A stretch of 64,000 nucleotides of DNA, taken from positions 1,842-65,841 of the forward strand of contig DGSO01000014.1 in the NCBI GenBank assembly GCA_002393945.1, read 5' to 3'. The stretch's first letter is position 1; each line of letters starts with the position of its first letter. The stretch comes from Bacteroidales bacterium UBA4360 (GTDB lineage: Bacteria > Bacteroidota > Bacteroidia > Bacteroidales > UBA932). Both the position numbers and the translations under genes were made by a program. Of the stretch, positions 32,717 through 41,496 are shown piece after piece. The notes under the pieces were generated by a model that was given only the letters and a program-made list of their open reading frames with translations, had not been told where the DNA came from and did no database searches.

Positions 32717-34965
32717 ATCGCGGTTCTGCTTACATTTTCTATGCCCTCGATGGAAGAAAGCTTCTTTATCATCTTTTCAAGGATGTCACGGGAACTCACA
32801 TAAAGGTCTATGTACCCCTCGAATACGCCGCTGTCTGCCGACAGGCTGAGCTTTCTCATGTTCACGCCCATGACAAGGGACAGGTAGCGGGTAATCTCGT
32901 TCAGAAGGCCCACGCGGTCTATTCCGCGCACTGAAACCCTCACAAGGAAGGAATCGTCTTCCGACTGATCGGGCCACTTGGGAACTACAACCCAGTCTCC
33001 GTGCGTGGCGGCGATACTTTCGGCAACGGCACAGCTTTTCTTGTGAACGGTAATGGTTCCGTCAGGGGACTTGAATCCAATCACAGGGTCTCCAGGAATG
33101 GGGCTGCAGCAGCTTGCAATCTGGAACCCGCCGCCATGCTCCGTGCTGCCGATAATATAGGTATTGCTTTCTGCGTGCGGCTGCTTTGGCTTCTCATCCA
33201 GCCTGAGGACCCTCCTGATCCAGGAAGAACCGGAAGATGCCTTATCTTTGTGCAGGATCTCTCCTATATTGCCGATGGAAAGCGACCCTGAGCCGATACC
33301 GAACAAAAGGTCATCCCTGTTTTCAACCTGGAAGGCGGTTTCAAGCTTGTGGAAATTGCGTTCGTCGAGCTTGAGCCCAATACTGTCAATCTGGGCCTGC
33401 AGCATGGTGCGGCCAAGTTCCACCGTCTGTTTGCGCTGGGCTTTGAAGTAATCCGACACCTGGTTCCTCGCCTTTCTTGTCTTGAGGAAATGGAGCCAGT
33501 CACTCTGGGGGCGGCCGTCTTCGGCAGTGATGATTTCCACCTTGTCACCGGTCTTGAGTACGTGCTTAAGGGTCACCAGTCTCTGGTTCACCTTTGCGGC
33601 AATAGCCTTGTTGCCCACTTCCGTATGGATGAGGTAGGCAAAATCAAGGGCGGTGGAACCTTTCTCCATGATGCGCTGCTCACCCTTGGGGGTAAAGACG
33701 TATATCTCAGTGAAAGTGAGGTCGTTATGAATGATATCCAGCAGCTCGAGGGCATTTACGTCCGGGTTGGAGAGAATCTCATTGATATGGGACAGCCACA
33801 GGTCCATTTCATTCTCTCCTTCGCCCAGGTAGCCGTTTTTCTTATATGCCCAGTGCGCGGCGATGCCCTTTTCGGCAATGTCGTCCATGCGCCTTGTGCG
33901 TATCTGAACCTCCACCCAGATGCCGGAAGGGGAGAGCAGGGTACAGTGAAGCGCCTCATAACCGTTTTGCTTGGGGCGCTTGACCCAGTCCCTGAGGCGC
34001 TCAGGCATATACCTGTAAATATCTGTAATGATGGAGAATATGCGGTAGCACTGATCCCTTTCGGTCTCCTTGGAACGGTTTTCGGGCTCAAAGATAATCC
34101 TGATGGCATAAAGGTCATACACTTCCTCGAAAGGAATCTGCTTCGTCTGCATCTTATGCCAGGCAGAGTAGGGGGTCTTCACCCTTTTCTTGATCTCGAA
34201 ATTGAAACCTACCTCCTTTAGCGCCTTCTCGATGGGTTCGCAGAACTCCTGCATTTCCTTGCCCTTTTCGGCAACGCTGCGGTCGATTCTGTTCTTTATC
34301 TCCTCATAGGCCTCCGGTTCCTTGTAGCGAAGCCAGATATTCTCCAGTTCGGACTTTATGCTGTAAAGGCCAAGCCTGTGGGCGAGGGGAATGAAGATGA
34401 ACATCGTCTCCGAAAGGATCTTGTCCCTCTTGTGTTCCGGCATGTGCTCGATGGTGCGGCAGTTGTGGAGGCGGTCGGCAAGCTTGATGAGAACAACCCT
34501 CACATCGTCATTCATCGTGAGGAGTATGCGCTTGAAATTTTCGGCCTGGAGGCTTTGCTGGGAGATGTCGGTTCCGCGGGTTTTCTCCTCGGTGTCAAGC
34601 ACATTCTTTATCTTGGTGAGGCCGTCTACAAGGGAGGCAATCTTGTCGCCGAAGTTCTCGCGAATGTCTTCCACCGTATAGTCCGTGTCTTCTACGACAT
34701 CGTGCAGGAGGGCGGCAGAGATGGATTTGTATCCCAGTCCTATATTGTCAACCACTATCTGGGCAACCGCAATGGGGTGAATCATATACGGTTCTCCACT
34801 GCGCCTTCTCACATTCCTGTGGGCATTGTTGGCGAACTCGAAGGCACGTCTTACCACCTCCAGCTCTTCGGCGGATGCACATCTCTTCCGGGCAGACTCC
34901 TCGAGGACTGCCCAATCGGCCTGGATTACGTTATAATCTTCTTCTGTAAACTGAGAAAAACTCAT
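32713..34965 (-). CDS. rel: RelA/SpoT-family (p)ppGpp synthetase/hydrolase
   Basis: This bifunctional enzyme makes and destroys the alarmone (p)ppGpp. The 750-residue protein has an HD hydrolase domain with ALLHDVVEDTDYTVEDI (His-Asp pair, about 85-100). The synthetase domain has KTPYSAWHKMQ and YDLYAIRIIF. The TGS domain has IYVFTPKGEQRIMEKGSTALDFAYLIHTE, and an ACT domain lies at the end (VRVSVRGIDRVGLLNEITRYLS onward). Presence of the HDxxED motif indicates that hydrolase activity is retained. It overlaps yihY by ATGA at its start and the lipoprotein gene by ATGA at its end. Confidence 0.95.
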   Translation of the reverse strand: MSFSQFTEEDYNVIQADWAVLEESARKRCASAEELEVVRRAFEFANNAHRNVRRRSGEPYMIHPIAVAQIVVDNIGLGYKSISAALLHDVVEDTDYTVEDIRENFGDKIASLVDGLTKIKNVLDTEEKTRGTDISQQSLQAENFKRILLTMNDDVRVVLIKLADRLHNCRTIEHMPEHKRDKILSETMFIFIPLAHRLGLYSIKSELENIWLRYKEPEAYEEIKNRIDRSVAEKGKEMQEFCEPIEKALKEVGFNFEIKKRVKTPYSAWHKMQTKQIPFEEVYDLYAIRIIFEPENRSKETERDQCYRIFSIITDIYRYMPERLRDWVKRPKQNGYEALHCTLLSPSGIWVEVQIRTRRMDDIAEKGIAAHWAYKKNGYLGEGENEMDLWLSHINEILSNPDVNALELLDIIHNDLTFTEIYVFTPKGEQRIMEKGSTALDFAYLIHTEVGNKAIAAKVNQRLVTLKHVLKTGDKVEIITAEDGRPQSDWLHFLKTRKARNQVSDYFKAQRKQTVELGRTMLQAQIDSIGLKLDERNFHKLETAFQVENRDDLLFGIGSGSLSIGNIGEILHKDKASSGSSWIRRVLRLDEKPKQPHAESNTYIIGSTEHGGGFQIASCCSPIPGDPVIGFKSPDGTITVHKKSCAVAESIAATHGDWVVVPKWPDQSEDDSFLVRVSVRGIDRVGLLNEITRYLSLVMGVNMRKLSLSADSGVFEGYIDLYVSSRDILEKMIKKLSSIEGIENVSRTAI

Positions 34966-35999
34966 AGCCTCGTCATGGTTTTTTGTATTCTTTCCCTGCG
35001 GCTGCGGAGCACCTCTTCATTCATGTGGTCGATATCCTCGGAACTTACCTTATGCTTGTCCACATTCTGGAAAGCGAAGGAAAGCTCGGCCCCGTACAGG
35101 ATGATTGTCCATCCCAGGTTAAGCCAGATCATAAAGAGCGGAATCGCCGCCAGGGCGCCGTAAACTGCACTTTGTTTCGCCACCATTACCTGAGTTTCCA
35201 GATACAGGTACTGGACGCCGGTAAAGACAAGGCCCGAAATGAGTGCGGCCTTGACAGCATGGCGGTACAGAACCTTTGTTCCCGGAATGTACTTGTACAT
35301 TACCGATATGATAAGGACAGCGGCGGCGGCAAAGAGCAGCCAGCTTGTAAATTTCTTTATGCTCTCCGTAAGCATGGTCCCGCCCGGAATTATAAGGTCC
35401 AGGACATGCGAATAGACCACGGAACCGGAGAAAAACAGGATGACGACGAAAGGAGCGAGTATCGTTATGCCGATAATGATGCCCATCATCTTCAGGAAGT
35501 TCTGCTCCTTGTCAACCTTCCAGACATTGTTGAACACCTTGCGCACGGTCATCATCAGGGACAGGACTATCCACACGAAGGATGCCATGGAGATGAAGCC
35601 GAAGAGGCCGCTTTCCGCCGTTATGACAATATTGTCGGCAGCCTGCAGGAGATTTTCGATAAGGTCCTCCTCCTGGCCGATGTTGGAATACAGCACCTGA
35701 GCAAATGTATCGCGGAGGCCAAGTCCGTCCGTGAGATAAAAGCCGATAGCTATCGCGGGCACGACGGACAGCATGCTCCTGTATGCCAGGGCAGTAATCT
35801 GGTATCCGATTTTCTGGTCGATGAAGGTGTTGTACATTAGCACAACCGTCTTTAGATCCTTCACAAGACGCCCTTTCCACCGCGTGAAATCCTCTTCTCT
35901 GAGAAGCCACAGGTCATGGGCCAGGAATCGCACGATGCGCGTGACCCAGATGGAAATCCACCGGATCAGAACGGCCGCCTTATGAAAGAACTTCTTCAT
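34962..35999 (-). CDS. YihY/BrkB-family inner-membrane protein
   Basis: The 345-residue protein has about six hydrophobic helices, including AYRSMLSVVPAIAIGFYLTD, FISMASFVWIVLSLMMTV, IIIGITILAPFVVILFF, LFAAAAVLIISVMYKYIPG and LGWTIILYGAELSFAFQN. The order and the YKYIPGTKV motif identify the YihY/virulence factor BrkB family. Older annotations call these ribonuclease BN by mistake; the function is unclear, possibly transport. Its ATG follows the ligA stop with no gap, and its end overlaps rel by ATGA, so it is the second gene of the ligA chain. Confidence 0.9.
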   Translation of the reverse strand: MKKFFHKAAVLIRWISIWVTRIVRFLAHDLWLLREEDFTRWKGRLVKDLKTVVLMYNTFIDQKIGYQITALAYRSMLSVVPAIAIGFYLTDGLGLRDTFAQVLYSNIGQEEDLIENLLQAADNIVITAESGLFGFISMASFVWIVLSLMMTVRKVFNNVWKVDKEQNFLKMMGIIIGITILAPFVVILFFSGSVVYSHVLDLIIPGGTMLTESIKKFTSWLLFAAAAVLIISVMYKYIPGTKVLYRHAVKAALISGLVFTGVQYLYLETQVMVAKQSAVYGALAAIPLFMIWLNLGWTIILYGAELSFAFQNVDKHKVSSEDIDHMNEEVLRSRRERIQKTMTRL

Positions 36000-38048
36000 C
36001 TAAAACAGTGTGGGTTCTTCGATTATCGTGTTTGAATTGCTCCCGGAAGCAGGAATCATTGCGCGGAAATCGGCCTCGGAGATGACAGGGATACCAAGTT
36101 CCGCGGCTTTTTTTAGCTTTTCGGGGCCGGGTTTTTCTCCGGCGAGCAGATACGCGGTCTTGCCGCTGACGGAAGACCCCGCCTTGCCTCCGTGGGCCTC
36201 GATGAGGGCCTTCATATCGTCACGGGAAATCGAGAAGTTTCCGCTTATGACGATGGTCTTGCCTTCAAGTGCGGCCGATGCCTTCTCTGCCGCGGCTTCG
36301 GAGGAAAAACGCAGCCCCGCCGCCTTCAAAGCCTCAATTTCGGCCATGTTGTCTTCGTCTCGGAAGTAGGCATAGACGCTGTCGGCAATGACGCCTCCAA
36401 CCTCCGGCACCTCCAGGAGTTCTTCCTTTGATGCCGATGCAAGGCGGCCGATATCCCCAAAGTGGCGGGCGATATCCCTTGCCGTAGTTTCTCCGACGAA
36501 GCGGATGCCGACGGCAAACAGCACCCTTTCGAACGGGACCGCCTTGGATGCCGCTATTGAATCGAGGAAACGGCTTACGGACTTGTCCTGCCAGCCTTCA
36601 AGCGAGATGATGTCCCATTTGCGGAGCCTGTAGAAATCCGAAGGTTTTCTCAGAAGCCCCGCGTCGAAGAGCTGGCAGACAGTGGCTTCCCCGCAAAGGA
36701 TGTTCATGGCCTTTCGGGACACGAAGTGCTCCAGCCTGCCCTTAATCTGGGTAGGGCAGCTCTTGGAGTTGGGACAGAACCACTTGGCCTCGCCTTCTTC
36801 GCGGACAAGGGGAGTGCCGCAGTCCGGACATACGGACGGGAATGCCGGCCTGACTGCGCCCGGTACCCGTTTTGACTCTTCCACGCCGGTAATCTTGGGG
36901 ATTATTTCACCGCCTTTCTCCACGTAGACATAGTCACCTTCGTGTATGTCCAGCATGCGGATCTGGTCTTCGTTCACCAGCGTCGCGCGCTTTACCATGG
37001 TGCCGCTTATAAAGACTGGTTCCAGGTTAGCTACAGGTGTTACGGCGCCGGTACGGCCAACCTGATAATCGATTGACAGTATGGGCGTAAGGGCCTGCTC
37101 TGCCTTGTACTTATATGCAACGGCCCAGCGCGGACTCTTTGCCGTGTAGCCCAGTTCTTCCTGGATATCCAGTTCGTTCACCTTGATCACTATGCCGTCC
37201 GTGGCATAGGGAAGGTTCTTGCGCTCTTTATCCCAATAGCCGATGAAATCTTCAATTTCCGATATTCCGTGGCAGATTCTCCTATGCTCCGAAACCGGCA
37301 GGCCCCAGGATGCTGCAGCAGACAGCGCAGCGTCGTGGGTGGGGTAGTCTACCTGCCCGGCGGGAATATGGTAAAGCGTACAGAAAAGGCCCCTGGAGGC
37401 TACTTCTTCGCTGTCCTGAAGCTTAAGCGAACCACTTGCGGCATTCCTGGGATTGGCAAAAGGCATTTCCTCCTGGACCTCCCTTTCATGGTTGAGCCTC
37501 TCAAAGGATTCGTAGGGCATGAGCACTTCTCCGCGGATTTCAAACTCCTCAGGAATGCCTTCGCCCTTGAGTTCGACCGGGATATTGGCTATCCGCCTGG
37601 CATTTGCGGTAACGTCGTCTCCCATGACACCGTCCCCGCGTGTGAGTGCTCGGAACAGCCTGCCGTGCCGATATGTAAGGCATATTGCAGTACCGTCGAA
37701 CTTCAGTTCACAGCTGTAGGAAAAATTCCTGCCCTGGAGAGCCTTGGAAACCCTGTCGGAGAATTCTTCCACCTCTCCTATGCTGTAGGTGTTTGCAAGC
37801 GAGAGCATGGGATAGCGGTGCTTTCTCTTTACGAATCCGGTGCCGATATCGCTGCCCGGATGGCGGGTGGGGGAGTCCTCCGTAATGAATTCAGGATACT
37901 CAGTCTCAAGCGCTTCCAGCTCATGCATGAGCGTGTCAAACTCGTAGTCCGACATCACCGGTGCATTCTCTACATAGTAAAGCCGGCTGTTCTCGTTAAG
38001 AACGGCCCTGAGCTCATCTATACGCGCTTTTGCTGCATTCTTTTCCAT
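36000..38048 (-). CDS. ligA: NAD-dependent DNA ligase LigA
   Basis: LigA seals nicks in replication and repair using NAD+. The 682-residue protein begins with the Ia domain (ENAPVMSDYEFDTLMHELE). The adenylation site is CELKFDGTAI (Lys near 116). Then come an OB fold, a four-Cys zinc finger (CPDCGTPL, then CPNSKSCP), helix-hairpin-helix repeats, and a C-terminal BRCT domain (ALEGKTIVISGNFS). Length is normal. The promoter on the minus strand at 38055-38085 places the transcript start close to the ATG. It heads a chain of six coupled genes. Confidence 0.97.
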   Translation of the reverse strand: MEKNAAKARIDELRAVLNENSRLYYVENAPVMSDYEFDTLMHELEALETEYPEFITEDSPTRHPGSDIGTGFVKRKHRYPMLSLANTYSIGEVEEFSDRVSKALQGRNFSYSCELKFDGTAICLTYRHGRLFRALTRGDGVMGDDVTANARRIANIPVELKGEGIPEEFEIRGEVLMPYESFERLNHEREVQEEMPFANPRNAASGSLKLQDSEEVASRGLFCTLYHIPAGQVDYPTHDAALSAAASWGLPVSEHRRICHGISEIEDFIGYWDKERKNLPYATDGIVIKVNELDIQEELGYTAKSPRWAVAYKYKAEQALTPILSIDYQVGRTGAVTPVANLEPVFISGTMVKRATLVNEDQIRMLDIHEGDYVYVEKGGEIIPKITGVEESKRVPGAVRPAFPSVCPDCGTPLVREEGEAKWFCPNSKSCPTQIKGRLEHFVSRKAMNILCGEATVCQLFDAGLLRKPSDFYRLRKWDIISLEGWQDKSVSRFLDSIAASKAVPFERVLFAVGIRFVGETTARDIARHFGDIGRLASASKEELLEVPEVGGVIADSVYAYFRDEDNMAEIEALKAAGLRFSSEAAAEKASAALEGKTIVISGNFSISRDDMKALIEAHGGKAGSSVSGKTAYLLAGEKPGPEKLKKAAELGIPVISEADFRAMIPASGSNSNTIIEEPTLF

Positions 38049-38054
38049 AATTTA

Positions 38055-38085
38055 CAAATTTAGTAAAAATCCGTCTTTATTTCAA
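38055..38085 (-). promoter_or_regulatory. ligA promoter
   Basis: On the minus strand TTG (38085-38083), 20 bases, TAAATTTG (38062-38055). The -7 is close to the ATG at 38048, so the mRNA leader would be very short or absent. Confidence 0.6.
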
Positions 38086-38087
38086 TA

Positions 38088-38118
38088 TTGCTTAAAATTT
38101 TTAAAATGGCTATATTTG
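38088..38118 (+). promoter_or_regulatory. pfp promoter
   Basis: TTG (38088-38090), 20 bases, TATATTTG (38111-38118). Its -33 and that of divergent ligA lie in the palindrome CAATATTG (38083-38090). Confidence 0.7.
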
Positions 38119-38161
38119 TAGTTTAGAAAAACGAAGACAAAGTACAAACTTCAATACACTT

Positions 38162-39391
38162 ATGAAAGATTCCATCATCATCCTCTGCGGAGGCGGCCCG
38201 GCACCGGGTATGAACACCGTTGTAATGTCTGTTGCAAAGACCTTCCTTTCAAATGGTTACAGGGTAATCGGCCTTCACGGCGGTTACAGCGGCCTGTTCT
38301 CCAAGACTCCCCGCACAGAAGACATCGACTTCTTCAAGGCCGATGCCTATTTCAACCGCGGCGGTTCCTACCTCCAGATGAGCCGTTTCAAACCCACCGA
38401 CAAGGACTTCGAAGAGAACTTCAACCTTGGTCTTTTCCAGGAAAACAACATCAAGCTCCTCGTGACCGTCGGCGGTGACGATACCGCATCCACTGCAAAC
38501 CGCATCGCAAAGTTCCTCGAGGCAAAGCAGTATCCCATCCACAATATCCACGTCCCCAAGACCATCGACAACGACCTCCCTCTTCCCAACAATACCCCTA
38601 CCTTCGGTTTCAATTCGGCGAAGAATGAGGGCGCACATCTCGCACGCACCGTTTACGAGGATGCACGCACCAGCGGAAACTGGCTCATCATCAGCGCCAT
38701 GGGCCGCAGCGCAGGTCACCTTGCCCTTGGTATCGGCGAGGCAACCCACTGCCCCATGACCATCATCCCCGAGATGTTCAACAAGACCACAATCACCCTT
38801 GACAAGATTGTGAACCTCGCTCTCTCGGCCATCCTCAAGAGGAACATCCTTGGTATCCCTTACGGCACCGTAGTGGTTGCTGAAGGCGTTTTCCACGACC
38901 TCGACCCTCAGGAAATCAAGAACGCAGGCGTTTCCATGACCTACGACGAGCACGGCCATCCGGAACTGGGCAAGATCTCCAAGGCTGTCCTTTTCAACGA
39001 CATCCTCGAAAAGAAGTTCAAGACTATCGGCCTCAAGGTCAAGACCCGTCCGGTGGAAATCGGTTACGACGTCCGCTGCCAGGATCCTATCGCCTATGAC
39101 CTCACATACTGCACAGAGCTCGCAATGGGCGCTTATGAACTCTTCGCAAAGGGAGAGACCGGCTGCATGGTTTATGTCGATGCATTCGGCACAGCCCACC
39201 CGCTCTATCTCAAGGATCTCCAGCAGGCCGACGGCAAGATTCCTCCTCGCCGCGTAGACATCGAGGGAGGCACCTCCAAGAACTACTTCGGCCACATCTG
39301 CCACTATATCACCCCGGCAGACTACGAAGCCGCAAAGAAGTATGTCCAGAATCCTGAAGACTACGACTTCAAGAAGATCCTGAATTGGTAA
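38162..39391 (+). CDS. pfp: Pyrophosphate-dependent 6-phosphofructokinase
   Basis: The enzyme phosphorylates fructose 6-phosphate with pyrophosphate, a reversible glycolytic step. The 409-residue protein has CGGGPAPGMN (10-18 region) and the motif VTVGGDDTAST (about 101-111). The second Asp replaces the Gly of ATP-type enzymes and blocks ATP binding. PKTIDNDLP (about 130-138) gives the catalytic Asp and the Lys typical of the PPi type. SAMGRSAGHLALGIG and ITPADYEAAKKYV are also as expected. It has its own promoter. The end overlaps the amylase-family gene, which would feed glucose units into the same pathway. Confidence 0.93.
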   Translation: MKDSIIILCGGGPAPGMNTVVMSVAKTFLSNGYRVIGLHGGYSGLFSKTPRTEDIDFFKADAYFNRGGSYLQMSRFKPTDKDFEENFNLGLFQENNIKLLVTVGGDDTASTANRIAKFLEAKQYPIHNIHVPKTIDNDLPLPNNTPTFGFNSAKNEGAHLARTVYEDARTSGNWLIISAMGRSAGHLALGIGEATHCPMTIIPEMFNKTTITLDKIVNLALSAILKRNILGIPYGTVVVAEGVFHDLDPQEIKNAGVSMTYDEHGHPELGKISKAVLFNDILEKKFKTIGLKVKTRPVEIGYDVRCQDPIAYDLTYCTELAMGAYELFAKGETGCMVYVDAFGTAHPLYLKDLQQADGKIPPRRVDIEGGTSKNYFGHICHYITPADYEAAKKYVQNPEDYDFKKILNW

Positions 39392-40791
39392 AAACACTTA
39401 TCTATCAGCTCCTTCCCCGTCTTTGGGGGAAGGGGAAATTCTCCTCAATCGACTCCGGGTCCCTTAAGTATATCAAGGGACTCGGTGCCGGTTATGTATG
39501 GTATACAGGCATGCTGCGCCATGCCACATCGGCAACGGAAAAGGTGGTAAAAGGGGATGCCGGTTCTCCCTATGCAATCACGGATTACTTTGACGTCAAT
39601 CCCTACATGGCCGATGAACCTTCACTCCGCATGCAGGAGTTCGCAGACCTTATCGACCGCACACATGCTGCGGGCCTTAAGGTTATCCTCGATTTCGTAC
39701 CCAACCATGTTGCCAGGGAATATCACGGCGAACTGGGCAAAAGGGATGACAAAAACGTCCACTGGGCACCCGGGAATGACTTTTTCTACTATCCCGGACA
39801 GGAGCTGAAACTTCCTGTAAAGAACACTTATAAGGAGAATCCGGCAAGGGCTTCCGGCAACGCATTCACGCCGGAGCCCGGCATGAACGACTGGTGGGAA
39901 ACGGTAAAGCTCAATTACTGCGACTTCCACACTCCCACATGGGACAGGATGCTTGCTGCCGTTCGCTTCTGGGCCTCCAAAGGTGCCGACGGCTTCCGCT
40001 GCGACATGGTTGAACTCGTACCTCCGCAGTTCATGCAGTGGCTCATCGCCGAAATCAAGCGAGAATTCCCTGAAGTCATCTTTATAGCCGAGGTTTACGA
40101 GAAGGAAAAATACCGCATGTATCTGGACGAAGTAGGCTTTGATTTGCTTTACGACAAGTCCGGATTATACGATACTTTACGCGCAGTCACCTGCAGCAAT
40201 GCTTCAGCACAGGGAATCACCTGGAACTGGCAGTTCCTGGGAGATCTCCAGAGCGGCATGCTCAACTTCCTCGAAAACCATGACGAGCAGCGTCTTGCCT
40301 CCGATTTCTTCTGCGGAAACGCACAGGCAGGCAATGCCGCACTTGCGGTTTCGATGCTTCTCAATACTGCTCCTTTCATGCTGTACTTCGGCCAGGAACA
40401 GGGGGAAAGGGGAATGGATGCCGAAGGCTTCAGCGGCCTTGACGGCAGAACCAGCATCTTCGACTGGAATGCAAAGCACTTCGGCCCCGGAGAGGTCCTT
40501 CCCGAATACAGGGAACTCCTTGACCTCGCAAAGCTTCCGGCCTTCAGAGAAGGGAAGACCTTCGACCTCTGCTACTGCCAGGACGGCAATTTCAACCCCC
40601 ACCGGCACTTTGCCTGGCTCCGCTCAGACGGCACCGACACCTATCTACTTGTATCCAACTTCGGTCCCGCCGATGACATAACCCTCCGCATTCCCGCCGA
40701 AGCGCTTGAGTACCTTGGCATAAAAGCAGTAAGGACGGTATACACTGTAGAAGTGCCGTCCTGCGGTTATAAGGCAGTGAAAGTAAACTAA
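39385..40791 (+). CDS. GH13 alpha-amylase-family enzyme, cytoplasmic
   Basis: The 468-residue protein lacks a signal peptide and so works on internal alpha-glucans or imported maltodextrins. It has the GH13 landmarks VILDFVPNHVA, GFRCDMVEL (nucleophile Asp, about 208), IFIAEVYE (acid/base Glu, about 238) and FLENHDEQR (third Asp, about 300). Homologous starts lie at KTLIYQLLPRLWGKG. Immediately before that only TTG (39385) can serve as a start. It overlaps the pfp stop by seven bases, so initiation is probably by coupling. Exact specificity (amylase, glucosidase, branching) is not clear from motifs. Confidence 0.88.
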   Translation: MVKTLIYQLLPRLWGKGKFSSIDSGSLKYIKGLGAGYVWYTGMLRHATSATEKVVKGDAGSPYAITDYFDVNPYMADEPSLRMQEFADLIDRTHAAGLKVILDFVPNHVAREYHGELGKRDDKNVHWAPGNDFFYYPGQELKLPVKNTYKENPARASGNAFTPEPGMNDWWETVKLNYCDFHTPTWDRMLAAVRFWASKGADGFRCDMVELVPPQFMQWLIAEIKREFPEVIFIAEVYEKEKYRMYLDEVGFDLLYDKSGLYDTLRAVTCSNASAQGITWNWQFLGDLQSGMLNFLENHDEQRLASDFFCGNAQAGNAALAVSMLLNTAPFMLYFGQEQGERGMDAEGFSGLDGRTSIFDWNAKHFGPGEVLPEYRELLDLAKLPAFREGKTFDLCYCQDGNFNPHRHFAWLRSDGTDTYLLVSNFGPADDITLRIPAEALEYLGIKAVRTVYTVEVPSCGYKAVKVN

Positions 40792-41483
40792 CAGCGCCTG
40801 CGGAACTCGGCCACGGTGATGGCCGTTGCAATGGCGGCATTCAGGGATTCCGAACCGGAATCGTCTGCAGGATAGGGAGGAATATAGAGACGGTCGCTGA
40901 CGCACGCGGCCGTCTCTTTTGATATGCCGTTTGCCTCATTGCCGATGACGATTATCCCGGTAGCCTTCAGCTCTTTACGGTACATGTTTTCACCGTCAAG
41001 GAAAGTGCCGTAGACGGGACCGTCGTAGGTGCGGCAGAGGGAAGGGATATCGGCAGTGTAGAAGGGTACGCGGAAGATGGCGCCCATCGTGGCCTGGACC
41101 ACTTTTGGGTTATAGAGCTCAACCGTATCAGGGGAAGCATATACAGCGTCTATGCCAAACCAGTCCGCTATCCTCAGGATGGTCCCGAGGTTACCGGGGT
41201 CCCTGATGCCGTCAAGAGCAAGGTATAGGCCCTTGGATGGGGCTTCAAAAGGCCTGGAGGGCTGTTTTACTACAGCAAGGACAGGGGAGGGTGAGGAAAG
41301 GGAGGATATCCTTTCCATCGCTGCATCGCCGATGTCTTCCTTCCTGTACTTTGCCTCGATGACAAAACCGGATTTCTCTGCTTCAGCAACAAGTTTTTCG
41401 CCTTCTACCGTAAATACGCCATATTCGTCACGGAATTTCTTCTGTGACAATGACTTGACGTATTTAATCTCGGCAGATGTCAT
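40788..41483 (-). CDS. SpoU/TrmH-family RNA 2'-O-methyltransferase
   Basis: The 231-residue protein has the three SPOUT motifs: LDGIRDPGNLGTILRIADWFG (motif 1), VIGNEANGIS (motif 2) and SESLNAAIATAI (motif 3). A substrate-binding segment precedes them (SLSQKKFRDEYGVFTVEGEKLV). It methylates a ribose 2'-OH in rRNA or tRNA with SAM; the exact nucleotide is not predictable. Length is slightly shorter than average. The 3' end overlaps the convergent amylase gene by four bases. Upstream, the arginine decarboxylase ends 13 bases away, so both may share a transcript. Confidence 0.92.
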   Translation of the reverse strand: MTSAEIKYVKSLSQKKFRDEYGVFTVEGEKLVAEAEKSGFVIEAKYRKEDIGDAAMERISSLSSPSPVLAVVKQPSRPFEAPSKGLYLALDGIRDPGNLGTILRIADWFGIDAVYASPDTVELYNPKVVQATMGAIFRVPFYTADIPSLCRTYDGPVYGTFLDGENMYRKELKATGIIVIGNEANGISKETAACVSDRLYIPPYPADDSGSESLNAAIATAITVAEFRRRC

Positions 41484-41496
41484 TATGGGCGAAGAC

